Shown piece after piece: positions 9,858 through 18,480 of a stretch of DNA of 64,000 nucleotides (the stretch's first letter is position 1; each line of letters opens with the position of its first letter). The notes beneath the pieces are model-generated. The model worked only from the letters and a program-made list of their open reading frames with translations, searched no databases and was not told the origin of the DNA. This stretch comes from Zoogloea dura (GTDB lineage: Bacteria > Pseudomonadota > Gammaproteobacteria > Burkholderiales > Rhodocyclaceae), in assembly GCF_012927165.1 (NCBI RefSeq), contig NZ_JABBGA010000001.1:62001-126000 (forward strand). The letters are read 5' to 3'. The translations under genes were made by a program, and so were the position numbers.

Positions 9858-10529
9858 ATGGGGGTGGATTCGAGAGAGGTGAGGGAGCTGCTGCGCACGG
9901 CCCGCTGCGGTGCCCTCGGGACCTTCTCCCTGGCCATGCCAGGCCACCCCTTCGTCAGTCTGGTGACCTTCGTTCCAGATTCGGACCTGCGGCCGGTCTT
10001 TCTGCTGAGCGGCCTGGCGGAGCACACACGCAACCTGCGTGCCGATCCGAAGGCCAGCCTGTTGCTGGCAGAGGGTGGGGCCCACCCCCTTGAGCAGGCC
10101 CGGATTACCTTGCTGGGCGAAGTGACCGAATTCGAGCCGGACGATGCCGCGCGCCAGCGTTTCCTGCGCTATAGCCCTGAATCAGCGGATTACCTGATGC
10201 TGGGTGATTTCCGCTTCTTTCGCCTGGAGCCGGCCCGCTTGCGTTTCATCGGTGGATTTGCCCGGATGGGTTGGAGTGATCCGCCCGCTCCAGCCACCTG
10301 CCTGGCGCCGGTAGAGGAGGGCGCCTTGCTGGACGCCCTGGCGCCCTTTGTGCCGGTTGGAGCAGGATTGCTGGGGCTGGATCAGGAGGGGCTCGATCTG
10401 CGTATCGCAGGCCTCTTCCGCAGGCTGCCCCTTTCTCCCGAGGCCCCGGGCCCGCAGGCCCTGCTGCGTGCCGCACAAGCGGCCCTGGCCGGACTGGCGC
10501 CGGTCAGGGCCGGTGATGGACTGGCCTGA
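9858..10529 (+). CDS. HugZ-like pyridoxamine 5'-phosphate oxidase-fold protein
   Basis: The 223-aa product starts with a split-barrel flavin/heme-binding fold (REVRELLRTARCGALGTFS, then PFVSLVTFVPDSDLRPVFLLSGLAEHTRNLRADPKASLLLAE), the pattern of the pyridoxamine 5'-phosphate oxidase-like HugZ group. The C-terminal part (GGFARMGWSD) resembles the DUF2470-type end of those proteins. Members bind heme or flavin; its substrate cannot be read from sequence. The ATG lies 7 bp after the rlmB stop, so it may be cotranscribed. It converges on the gene at 10557. Confidence 0.75.
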   Translation: MGVDSREVRELLRTARCGALGTFSLAMPGHPFVSLVTFVPDSDLRPVFLLSGLAEHTRNLRADPKASLLLAEGGAHPLEQARITLLGEVTEFEPDDAARQRFLRYSPESADYLMLGDFRFFRLEPARLRFIGGFARMGWSDPPAPATCLAPVEEGALLDALAPFVPVGAGLLGLDQEGLDLRIAGLFRRLPLSPEAPGPQALLRAAQAALAGLAPVRAGDGLA

Positions 10530-10556
10530 CGGCGTCCGTCACCGGGCCACCAGGGC

Positions 10557-11339
10557 TCAATCGACCCGGTTCAGTTTGTCCATGTACTGCTTGGTGAAGA
10601 CCCGGTCGGGCAGGTCCTTCAGGCTCATCTGGGAGTAGCGCAGGGTGGAGACATCGCCCTTGCGCAGGGCATCTTCCATGACCAGCTGGGTGGGCCGGAT
10701 GCGTCCGCCCAGAGTCTGGAACTTCTCGTAACGACAGACTTTCAGCAGGCGGTCGGACAGGGAGTAGAACTCCGCCCGGTGGGGATAGCTGTTGGACTGG
10801 CGGACCCAGTACAGCACCTTGGCGTAGGTCACGCCCCGGTCTACCGCGGTGAGTTCGAGCACGTACATCTTCTCGCCGTCGATGGTGTCGGTGCGCAAGA
10901 TCTTCGGCTCGTAATCTCCCGAGAAGCTGGCCCGCGCCAGGTCACCGTTGGCAACCTGGCCGGTCAGGCGCTGGGCCAGGGAGAGCCGGACCGGCTGGGA
11001 GATGTTGGGCATGAAGACCCACAGGTCGCGGGCCCGCATCAACATGGCCTGGCCACGGTCGCTGGCCGGCTCGAGGGTCTGGACGATGGTGTTTTCGTTA
11101 CCCTTCGAGAGGATGCGGTACTTTCTGTCCTCGCTGGCTTCGCCCGGAGTGGCCGAGGTGATGTCGATCAGCACCTGGAAGCCTTCCTTCGGAAAGCGGA
11201 CCTCGTCGGCCCGGGCAACAATGGCCCGGGCAGTCTCCACATCATCGGCCTGGGCAGCGCCGCACATCCCGAGGGCAGCGGCGACAAGCAGCGCCTGGCA
11301 GCCGTTCCTCAAGCCTTGCAGGTAAAAGTTGAAGCGCAT
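10557..11339 (-). CDS. LolA-like outer membrane lipoprotein-sorting family protein
   Basis: The chosen ATG gives a clear signal peptide (hydrophobic segment ALLVAAALGMCGAAQA) and a mature beta-rich domain with the LolA-like pattern seen in the family annotated as outer membrane lipoprotein-sorting proteins (RKYRILSKGNENTIVQTLEP, DLWVFMPNISQPVRLSLAQRLTGQ, DRLLKVCRYEKF). A longer frame start at 11381 would run into the divergent gene. It is 42 bp from the start of a LolD/MacB-type ATPase on the other strand, suggesting a joint export or lipid/lipoprotein transport system. Its exact cargo is unknown. Confidence 0.75.
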   Translation of the reverse strand: MRFNFYLQGLRNGCQALLVAAALGMCGAAQADDVETARAIVARADEVRFPKEGFQVLIDITSATPGEASEDRKYRILSKGNENTIVQTLEPASDRGQAMLMRARDLWVFMPNISQPVRLSLAQRLTGQVANGDLARASFSGDYEPKILRTDTIDGEKMYVLELTAVDRGVTYAKVLYWVRQSNSYPHRAEFYSLSDRLLKVCRYEKFQTLGGRIRPTQLVMEDALRKGDVSTLRYSQMSLKDLPDRVFTKQYMDKLNRVD

Positions 11340-11381
11340 GGTGTTATCCTTGGAAAGCAAACAACATAGTTCAGAGCACAA

Positions 11382-12128
11382 ATGCCGATCATTCGTGTTG
11401 AAGATTTAAGCAAGGTTTACCGCCTCGGCGAGCAGGACGTGACTGCACTGGAGGGGGTGTCTCTGACGGTTGAAGAGGGCGTCTTCATGGCTATTGCCGG
11501 GCCTTCCGGCAGTGGCAAATCGACGCTGCTCAATATCATGGGGTGCATCGATACGCCAAGCAAGGGGCGCGTAGAGGTGTCAGGCAAGGATGTGTCCGGG
11601 CAGACACCCGACGACCTCGCCGATCTGCGGGCGCGGACAATCGGTTTCATCTTCCAGACCTTCAATCTGCTGCCGGTCCTGTCGGCCCATGAGAACGTCG
11701 AATATCCCCTGCTGCAGATCCCCGAGCTGAGCAAGGCGGAGCGCAGTGAGCGGGTCGAGCACTACATGTCGATGGTTGGTCTCGGCAAGTACGCTCATCA
11801 CCGCCCCAACCAGTTGTCCGGCGGGCAGCGCCAGCGGGTGGCGATCGCCCGGGCGCTGGTGACCCATTCCCGGATCGTGTTGGCCGACGAGCCTACCGCC
11901 AACCTGGATCGCCGCACCGGTGAGAGCATCCTGAACCTGATGCGGGACATCAACCAGGACTCCGGCACCACCTTTGTGTTCTCAACCCATGACAAGCGGG
12001 TCATGAACCGGGCGGACCGGCTGGTGCGCATGGAAGACGGGCAGATCACCGCCCTGGGCCTCAAGCGGGAAGGGAGCTGGATCTTTGTTCAGGATCGGCG
12101 CAAGCCCGAGGACGACCCCGACATTTGA
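11382..12128 (+). CDS. ABC transporter ATPase of LolD/MacB type
   Basis: A 248-aa ATP-binding subunit with Walker A GPSGSGKST (40-48), Q-loop FIFQTFNLLP, signature LSGGQRQR (about 145), Walker B VLADEPTANL and switch His STHDKR. The sequence resembles the LolD/MacB/FtsE class, which pairs with a FtsX-like permease to move substrates across the periplasm rather than import them. No permease gene is adjacent or anywhere in the window. The following outer-membrane protein frame overlaps this stop only if a non-ATG start is used. Confidence 0.9.
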   Translation: MPIIRVEDLSKVYRLGEQDVTALEGVSLTVEEGVFMAIAGPSGSGKSTLLNIMGCIDTPSKGRVEVSGKDVSGQTPDDLADLRARTIGFIFQTFNLLPVLSAHENVEYPLLQIPELSKAERSERVEHYMSMVGLGKYAHHRPNQLSGGQRQRVAIARALVTHSRIVLADEPTANLDRRTGESILNLMRDINQDSGTTFVFSTHDKRVMNRADRLVRMEDGQITALGLKREGSWIFVQDRRKPEDDPDI

Positions 12129-12154
12129 CTTGCCATCCCATTCAAGAGGAATTC

Positions 12155-13450
12155 ATGCGTTTTTTCAGATCGAAGCCTTCGGCCATTTCAATCGCCCTGG
12201 CCGCCATGCTGGCTGCGGGCTCCGCCACTGCGGCAGATGATCTTGATCTCGACCTCGATCTTGATGCCGGCAGCAAGACCCGGACGGCCACGACCCTCCA
12301 GTTCGATATTGCCCGGACCTATGCAGGCAAGGAGCACTGGTCCATGGCCCGGGCGAGGGCCGAGGTCTCTGCGCAGGGCGGCGGGTCCGGCCTGAAGTGG
12401 AAAATTTCCGGCCGTGCGGACGCCGACGGGGTGTTTGCCATCGATAACGGGTTCTACCCGGATGCGGTCAGGCGCGACCAGCAATACCAGTTCGACCTCC
12501 GCGAGACCTACGTGGATTTCTCCGCCGGAGACGTGGATTTCCGTGTGGGACGCCAGCACATCGTGTGGGGCGAGATGGTCGGGCTGTTCTTTGCCGACGT
12601 TGTGTCGGCGCGGGACCTCCGAACCTTCTACCTGCCGGATTTCGAGCAGCTCCGCATTCCCCAGTGGGCCGCCCGGGCCGAATACTATTTCGGCGAGACC
12701 CATGCCGAGCTGGTGTGGATCCCGGTACCCAGCTATGACCGCATCGGCAAGCCTGGGGCTGAATTCTACCCGCTGCCCAGGGGGGCCGCAGTCCGCGGCG
12801 AGGTCAAGCCGGATGCCTCGCCGGGCAATGCGAACTGGGGGGGCAGGGTGTCCCGTCTCATCGCAGGCTGGGATGTCTCGGGTTTTTACTATCGCAGCAT
12901 GGATGTGGCACAGACCTTCTATGTGGTTGGGCCGAACGAGTTCCAGCCCCGCCATGACCGGATCTCCCAGTTCGGCGGCACGCTTGCCAAGGATTTCGGA
13001 GAATTCGTACTCAAGGGCGAGGTCGTCCACACCAGGGGGCGTCAGTTCCTGACCGCCGATCCGACTGCGCCCAACGGGCTTGTCGGCCAGGACACCCTCG
13101 ACTACGTGATGGGTGTCGATATCCCGGCTTTTGACGACGGCAGAATCAATATTCAATATTTTGCCCGCCGTGCCGCAAACCATGAACCGGCGACCGGACT
13201 GGATCGTACGGAAGAGGGTGCCAGCATCCTTGTGGGAACGCGGATTGCAAGTGGCTGGGAGACCGAGGCACTGCTGGTGTCCATGCTGAACCGCACGGAC
13301 TACATGTTCCGCCCCAAGCTCAAATGGGCTGCCGGCAAGAACCTCAAGCTGACCTTTGGTGTGGATGTCTTCGGCGGCAAGCAGAACGGACTTTTTGGCC
13401 GCTATGACGACAGCGACCGTGTCTACACCGAGGCTCGCTGGTCCTTTTGA
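12155..13450 (+). CDS. DUF1302-like outer-membrane beta-barrel protein
   Basis: The ATG at 12155 follows AAGAGGA and opens with a signal peptide (SIALAAMLAAGSATA). The mature protein begins with an LDLDLDLD repeat, then alternating beta strands (KWKISGRADADGVF, YVDFSAGDVDFRVGRQHIVWGE, VWIPVPSYDRIGKPGAEF) and a C-terminal aromatic residue (ARWSF), the usual outer-membrane insertion signal. The pattern resembles DUF1302 proteins, which often lie beside LolA-like and ABC/RND lipid exporters. It probably forms the outer-membrane part of the system encoded by the two preceding genes. Substrate unknown. Confidence 0.7.
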   Translation: MRFFRSKPSAISIALAAMLAAGSATAADDLDLDLDLDAGSKTRTATTLQFDIARTYAGKEHWSMARARAEVSAQGGGSGLKWKISGRADADGVFAIDNGFYPDAVRRDQQYQFDLRETYVDFSAGDVDFRVGRQHIVWGEMVGLFFADVVSARDLRTFYLPDFEQLRIPQWAARAEYYFGETHAELVWIPVPSYDRIGKPGAEFYPLPRGAAVRGEVKPDASPGNANWGGRVSRLIAGWDVSGFYYRSMDVAQTFYVVGPNEFQPRHDRISQFGGTLAKDFGEFVLKGEVVHTRGRQFLTADPTAPNGLVGQDTLDYVMGVDIPAFDDGRINIQYFARRAANHEPATGLDRTEEGASILVGTRIASGWETEALLVSMLNRTDYMFRPKLKWAAGKNLKLTFGVDVFGGKQNGLFGRYDDSDRVYTEARWSF

Positions 13451-13636
13451 TCGCAGCCCCGCCTTGCATCCAGATGCGGGAGCGCCCGCTTGACCAGGGG
13501 GCAGGCGGATGGCATGGGCATGTGCCCTTTTCATGGAGGCGTGATGTTTTTCTCCGGAGGTCTTCAGGGCCTCCCGTAATATCCGCTTGTTATCATCAAA
13601 AGGCTGAAGTCCGGCTTAATTGAGGGGAAGTAGCAT

Positions 13637-14245
13637 ATGAAACGTTTCTTGGCGATGAGTGCCCTGGCCGGCATGGTGGCAGGTCTGACGGGCTGCGCGA
13701 CACCTTATCCTGCAGCGCCGGCGTCTGCGGCCAACTCCGAGTACAACTACCTGGTGGGTCCCGGCGACAACATCAACATCGTGGTCTGGCGCAATCCCGA
13801 GTTGTCCATGTCCGTTCCGGTCCGCCCTGACGGCAAGATCACCACGCCGCTGGTTGAAGACCTGCCGGCTGCCGGGCGGGATTCCAGCACGCTCGCCCGG
13901 GAAATCGAGAAGGCGCTCGCCAAGTACATTCGTGACCCGGTCGTGACCGTCATCGTGACCGGGTTCGTCGGCCCTTACTCCGAGCAGATCCGTGTGGTGG
14001 GCGAGGCCAGCCGGCCGATGACGCTGCCGTTCAAGCAGAACATGACCATGCTTGATCTGATGATTGCGGTGGGCGGTATCACCGACTTCGCAGACGGCAA
14101 CAGGGCCAGCCTGCTGCGCCTGACGCCGGAGGGCAGCAAGCAGTACTCGGTCCGACTGCGTGACCTGATCAAGCGCGGCGATGTGTCCGCGAACGTCGAA
14201 CTCAAGCCGGGTGATGTCCTGATCATTCCGCAAAGCTGGTTCTGA
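13637..14245 (+). CDS. XrtA-system polysaccharide export lipoprotein (Wza/EpsE-like)
   Basis: An outer-membrane auxiliary-type export protein for exopolysaccharide. Lipoprotein signal with lipobox LTGC (Cys20), then the Poly_export domain (YLVGPGDNINIVVWRNPELS, VRPDGKITTPLVEDLPAAG) and a SLBB-like domain (IRVVGEASRPMTLPFKQNMTMLDLMIAVGG). At 202 aa it matches the short export proteins of exosortase A loci rather than full-length Wza. It is the first gene of the long + strand cluster, 186 bp after the previous operon, so the promoter of the locus probably lies in 13451-13636; no clear promoter motif was recognised there. Confidence 0.92.
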   Translation: MKRFLAMSALAGMVAGLTGCATPYPAAPASAANSEYNYLVGPGDNINIVVWRNPELSMSVPVRPDGKITTPLVEDLPAAGRDSSTLAREIEKALAKYIRDPVVTVIVTGFVGPYSEQIRVVGEASRPMTLPFKQNMTMLDLMIAVGGITDFADGNRASLLRLTPEGSKQYSVRLRDLIKRGDVSANVELKPGDVLIIPQSWF

Positions 14246-14270
14246 TCTGCAATTCCTCTCATGACAACCT

Positions 14271-14288
14271 CCCCGGCAAGGGCCGGGG
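14271..14288 (+). other. GC-rich hairpin between export and chain-length genes
   Basis: CCCCGGC AAGG GCCGGGG forms a 7-bp perfect stem in the 64-bp gap. The T run (CTTTT) comes 5 bp later, so it is a weak terminator or an mRNA-processing or stability element at best. Confidence 0.4.
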
Positions 14289-14309
14289 GGGCGCTTTTGG
14301 AATCTCCCA

Positions 14310-15869
14310 ATGGAAGACATACTAAGACAGCTGTCGGTGATCCTCCGCGGCATGTGGCTCTATCGCTGGTGGGGTCTGGCTGCCGCCTGGATCGTGGGCC
14401 CGATTGCTGCCGCGACGGTTTATCTGCTGCCTGACCGCTATGAGTCATCCGCGCGGGTCTATGTGGATACCCAGTCGATTCTCAAGCCGCTCATGTCGGG
14501 TCTGGCAGTGCAGCCCAACGTCGACCAGCAGATCAACATCCTGAGCCGCACCCTGATCAGCCGGCCAAACGTTGAAAAGCTGATCCGGATGGCCGACCTC
14601 GACCTGACGGTCAAGACCAAGGAAGAGCGTGAAGTGCTGATCGCTGGCGTGACCAAGGCGCTGGAAATCCGCGTAGCAGGCCGCGACAATCTTTACACCC
14701 TTGCCTATACCGACACGGATGCCGAGCGTGCGAAACGTGTGGTGCAGTCTCTTGTCTCCATGTTCGTGGAGTCCGGCCTGGGTGACAAGCGCAAGGACTC
14801 CGATACGGCCAGGAAGTTCATCGAAGAGCAGATCAAGTCCTACGAGCAGAAGCTCGAAGAAGCCGAGAACCGCCTCAAGGAATTCAAGTTGCGCAACCTG
14901 GCCACGGTGGGGTCGGGCGGCAGGGACTACTTTGCCAAGATGACCGATGCAAGCGAGCAGCTTGGTCAGGCACGCCTGGCCTTGCGCGAAGCGGAGAATG
15001 CGCGGGATACGCTCAAGCGTCAGCTGGTCGGTGAGGAGCCGGTACTGCTGCCGGACAATCCGAGCAGCGCAGTACTGTCCACCGTTTCGGTACCGGAGCT
15101 GGATGGGCGGATCGAAACCCAGAAAAAATCCCTGGATGGCCTGCTCCAGCGCTTCACCGAGCAACATCCTGATGTCGTCGGCGCGCGCAAGATGATTGCC
15201 CAGCTCGAAGCGCAGAAGGTTCAGGAAATACAGGCCCGGAAGAAAGTGGCTCCGGCTTCGGGCGGCACTTCGCTGGGTTCCAATCCGGTCTTTCAGCAGC
15301 TGAAGATGTCCCTGGCTGAGGCTGAGGCCAGCGTGGCCTCTCTCAAGGCACGGGTGACCGAATACGAGAGCCGTGTCCAGACCCTGAATGCCGCCTCGCG
15401 CATGTTGCCGCAGATCGAAGCCGAATTCGCCCAGTTGAACCGTGACTACGATGTCAACAAGCGCAATTACGACCAGTTGGTTTCCCGCCGGGAGTCGGCG
15501 TCCATGGCCGTGGAAATGGGGGCAACCTCCGGGGTTGCAGATTTCCGCCTGATCGATCCGCCGACCGTCCCGAGCAAGCCGGCCGCGCCCAACCGCCTGC
15601 TGCTGATGCCGGCCGCCGGCCTGGCTGCGTTGCTGATGGGGGCAGTGATCAGCTTCCTGACCAGCCAGGTCCGGCCGACCTTCTCGGACATGAACGTGCT
15701 TCGTGAGGTAACAGGGCTGGCAGTGCTGGGTTCGGTCAGTCTCCTCTCCGACCAGGACCGCATGCGCAGCATCCGTCGCGGAAAGATTGCCTTCCTGGGG
15801 TGCCTTGGGGCCTTGATCGGCTTGTTTGGTGCCATGACCGTGTGGTTGATGCTGGCCAGAATGGCTTGA
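14310..15869 (+). CDS. XrtA-system chain-length determinant (Wzz-like)
   Basis: An inner-membrane Wzz/PCP-type protein controlling polysaccharide length and pairing with the autokinase encoded next. TM1 lies at about residues 20-40, followed by the Wzz domain (DRYESSARVYVDTQSILKPLMSGLAV), a long periplasmic coiled coil (about 150-380), a Pro-rich segment PPTVPSKPAAPNR and TM2 right after it. A third hydrophobic segment ends the protein. Separate kinase and Wzz polypeptides, rather than a fused Wzc, is the exosortase A arrangement. The ATG has no strong ribosome binding site. Confidence 0.93.
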   Translation: MEDILRQLSVILRGMWLYRWWGLAAAWIVGPIAAATVYLLPDRYESSARVYVDTQSILKPLMSGLAVQPNVDQQINILSRTLISRPNVEKLIRMADLDLTVKTKEEREVLIAGVTKALEIRVAGRDNLYTLAYTDTDAERAKRVVQSLVSMFVESGLGDKRKDSDTARKFIEEQIKSYEQKLEEAENRLKEFKLRNLATVGSGGRDYFAKMTDASEQLGQARLALREAENARDTLKRQLVGEEPVLLPDNPSSAVLSTVSVPELDGRIETQKKSLDGLLQRFTEQHPDVVGARKMIAQLEAQKVQEIQARKKVAPASGGTSLGSNPVFQQLKMSLAEAEASVASLKARVTEYESRVQTLNAASRMLPQIEAEFAQLNRDYDVNKRNYDQLVSRRESASMAVEMGATSGVADFRLIDPPTVPSKPAAPNRLLLMPAAGLAALLMGAVISFLTSQVRPTFSDMNVLREVTGLAVLGSVSLLSDQDRMRSIRRGKIAFLGCLGALIGLFGAMTVWLMLARMA

Positions 15870-15880
15870 TGGGGAAGAAC

Positions 15881-16891
15881 ATGAGCATTATTGAAAAAGC
15901 GGTGGAACGGCTCGAGCAACTCCAGCGGGCAGCGGGTGCCAGTGCGCCGGTCGAGGCCGAGGAGGTTCAGAAGGCTTCCGCATTTCCGGATGCCGGAGCT
16001 GCGCCGGCCGCATCCTCCGAGCCTGTTGCGGTTCCTGCTCCTGCTCCTGCTCCGGCTCCGGCCGTCCAGGAGGCTGTGGCGGCCAAGGAAAAAGCTGCGC
16101 CCCGGCCTGTCCGCACTCCGAGTGGGGATCGCTCGGTGGAAATCGATCTTGAGCGCCTTCATTCAGTGGGCATCGTGACCCCGAATGCGCCGCGCTCCCT
16201 GATCGGAGACGAATTCCGGATCATCAAGCGGCCCCTGCTTCGCAACGTTCAGGGCCGTGGGGCAGCCGAGGTTCAGAACGCCAACCTCATCATGGTGACC
16301 AGCTCGCTGCCGGGGGAGGGCAAGAGCTTCAGTTCGATCAACCTGGCCATCAGCATGGCCATGGAGCTGGATCACACGGTGCTGCTGATCGATGCCGACG
16401 TGTCGCGCCCTTCGGTCCTCAACATCCTGGGTTTGCCGCCCCGCAAGGGTCTGATGGATGTGCTCACCTCAAACGACATGCAGCTCGGCGATGTGTTGCT
16501 GAAGACCAACATCGAGAAACTGAGCCTCCTGCCGGCCGGCACTCCCCATCCCCGGGCGACCGAATTGCTGGCCAGCGATGCGATGAACGGACTGCTGGCC
16601 GAACTGGCCGAACGTTATTCCGATCGGATCATCGTGTTTGATTCACCGCCCCTCCTGGTGACTACCGAATCCCGCGTGCTTGCCACGCACATGGGGCAGA
16701 TCGTGATGGTCGTCGAGTCCAACAAGACAACCCAGGCTGCGGTCAAGCAGGCCTTGTCGACGATCGAGTCCTGCCCGGTGAAGCTGATGCTGTTGAACAA
16801 GTCCCAGCACACCTCGGCAGGTTCCTACGGTTATGGGTATGGCTACGGCTATGGCTACGGTTACGGACACGCACCAAAGGAAAATCAATGA
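15881..16891 (+). CDS. XrtA-associated tyrosine autokinase (BY-kinase)
   Basis: A cytoplasmic bacterial tyrosine kinase that binds the chain-length protein and controls export by cycles of autophosphorylation. The start MSIIEKAVERLEQLQ, preceded by GGGGAAG, is typical; an upstream in-frame ATG at 15869 would overlap the previous stop. A Pro/Ala-rich linker covers about 35-80. Walker A SSLPGEGKS (141-149) and Walker A' LLIDADVSRPS (168-178) are intact. The C-terminus carries seven tyrosines in a strict Tyr-Gly alternation, the autophosphorylation cluster, encoded by a hexanucleotide-like repeat at 16826-16867. It overlaps the next gene by ATGA. Confidence 0.94.
   Translation: MSIIEKAVERLEQLQRAAGASAPVEAEEVQKASAFPDAGAAPAASSEPVAVPAPAPAPAPAVQEAVAAKEKAAPRPVRTPSGDRSVEIDLERLHSVGIVTPNAPRSLIGDEFRIIKRPLLRNVQGRGAAEVQNANLIMVTSSLPGEGKSFSSINLAISMAMELDHTVLLIDADVSRPSVLNILGLPPRKGLMDVLTSNDMQLGDVLLKTNIEKLSLLPAGTPHPRATELLASDAMNGLLAELAERYSDRIIVFDSPPLLVTTESRVLATHMGQIVMVVESNKTTQAAVKQALSTIESCPVKLMLLNKSQHTSAGSYGYGYGYGYGYGYGHAPKENQ
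16826..16867 (+). repeat. Tyr-Gly codon repeat in the autokinase tail
   Basis: Seven consecutive TAY-GGN units. Synonymous third positions vary (TAC/TAT, GGT/GGC/GGG/GGA), so the repeat is degenerate at DNA level and the peptide pattern appears selected. Confidence 0.9.
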
Positions 16892-18474
16892 GAATCCGCC
16901 CGTCAGGCTCGATCCGTCCTGTTGGCCGTTGGCGTGCAGTAGCCATGCTGTTTCCCATTGGTCTGCCGCTGGGGTTTGCAGGTGGTCAGGCCCTGGCCCA
17001 GGAGCAGACCTTCCGCGTCGTTCCATCCATCAGGCTGACCGAAACTGTCTCGGACAACGTCGGGCTGAGCGCCGGTGGCGGGCGCCAGAGCTCTGGCAGC
17101 GGTGGTTCTGAGAGTGACTGGATCACTGTGCTTTCGCCGTCCGTGCTCATGGAGGCGCGGGGAGCCCGTTTGCAGGGAAATCTCAACCTGGGCGTCAACT
17201 CGTCCTGGTACGCGAACGACAGTTCCCGTAACCAGAACATGTTGTCCGTCCAGGGGAGCGGCAAGGTCGAGGCCTGGGAAAAGCGGGCATTTGTTGATCT
17301 TCGCGGCTCCATCTCGCGGGAACTGCTGTCCGTGCTGGGGCCTCGCCCGGCCGACCAGGTGACGGGCACAAGCAATCAGGCAGAAGTCCGTAACTTCAGT
17401 GTCTCTCCCTATTTAGTGGGGCGCTTCCGGGATTCCGGGACGATGGAGCTGCGTTACACCTCCAATCTGACTGAATCCGACAATGTGGCGGTATCGCGGT
17501 CGGTCAGGCAGGTCTGGAGCGCGTCGGCCACCGATCCGCAGGTGACCGGCCGGCTTGGCTGGTCGTTCAACTTCTCCGACACCCAGCTCAATACCGACAA
17601 TGCGAGGGATACCAAGCAGCAGGTGGCCCGTTTCACGGGCTTGGTCCGCCTGGATCCCCAGGTGCAACTGCGCCTGATCGTCGGCTCCGAGGCCAACAAC
17701 CTGAACTCCATCGATACCAGGAGGAGCACCGTCAGCGGCATCGGCGTGGACTGGACGCCTTCGCCGATCACACGCATGGCGGCCACATGGGAAGACCGTT
17801 TCTTCGGACCAGGCTACATGCTCTCGGCCGAGCACCGCAGCGCCCGGTCCGCCTATCGATTCAGTTTTTCGAAGGACGTCAGCTCGATCAGCCAATCCAT
17901 GGTTGGGGGGGTGACGCTCTATGACCTGCTGATGCTGCAGTACACGTCGGCTTATCCCGATGTCAGCGTACGTGACGCGTTTGTGCGCAACCTGATGGCC
18001 AGTCAGGCCCCGGGTATCGGCAATCCGCTGGTGGGGCTCCAGGCTGTCCTGACCAACGGTCTGTTCCTGGACCGTCGCGCGCAGTTCGGCATGACCCTGT
18101 CCGGAGTCCGCAATTCGGTGTCGCTGACAGCCTATCGTTCGGAAAGAACGTCTCTCATGGACAGGAGCTATGCGCTGACAGGTGACTTCTCTTCAGGGAC
18201 GACAGTGACTGATCTGGGAGGGGGGGTCGCAGTCAATCACAAGCTCTCGCCTTCAACAACTGCGACGCTGAATGTCAATGCATCACGTAGCCGCAACGAC
18301 AATACCGCGACTGGGACACAACTCGACAACCGCACCCGGACTTTCACCACCGGGCTGACGACTGCCTTCTCTCCAAAGCTCAACGGATCCCTGATGCTCC
18401 GGAACAATCGGGGTTCGGGGACCACCGATTACAAGGAAAACGCGGTCGTCGGATCGGTTTCACTCCTGTTCTGA
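16888..18474 (+). CDS. PEP-CTERM-system outer-membrane protein (TIGR03016-like)
   Basis: A 528-aa beta-barrel protein of the family that follows the autokinase in exosortase A loci. The long, basic N-terminus leads into a signal sequence (MLFPIGLPLGFAGGQALA). The mature part is full of Ser/Thr/Asn-rich amphipathic strands (TGRLGWSFNFSDTQLNTDNARDTKQQ) and ends with SVSLLF, a C-terminal Phe as in outer-membrane proteins. Its role is unproven; it is a candidate secretion pore or barrel scaffold for the polysaccharide. The start overlaps the kinase stop (ATGA). Confidence 0.87.
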   Translation: MRIRPSGSIRPVGRWRAVAMLFPIGLPLGFAGGQALAQEQTFRVVPSIRLTETVSDNVGLSAGGGRQSSGSGGSESDWITVLSPSVLMEARGARLQGNLNLGVNSSWYANDSSRNQNMLSVQGSGKVEAWEKRAFVDLRGSISRELLSVLGPRPADQVTGTSNQAEVRNFSVSPYLVGRFRDSGTMELRYTSNLTESDNVAVSRSVRQVWSASATDPQVTGRLGWSFNFSDTQLNTDNARDTKQQVARFTGLVRLDPQVQLRLIVGSEANNLNSIDTRRSTVSGIGVDWTPSPITRMAATWEDRFFGPGYMLSAEHRSARSAYRFSFSKDVSSISQSMVGGVTLYDLLMLQYTSAYPDVSVRDAFVRNLMASQAPGIGNPLVGLQAVLTNGLFLDRRAQFGMTLSGVRNSVSLTAYRSERTSLMDRSYALTGDFSSGTTVTDLGGGVAVNHKLSPSTTATLNVNASRSRNDNTATGTQLDNRTRTFTTGLTTAFSPKLNGSLMLRNNRGSGTTDYKENAVVGSVSLLF

Positions 18475-18480
18475 TTCTTT

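Noticed and set aside
13451-13636. A clear promoter for the exopolysaccharide locus
   Set aside because: Searched for sigma-70 and sigma-54 pairs; found only partial matches such as TATCAT without a -35, not enough to annotate.
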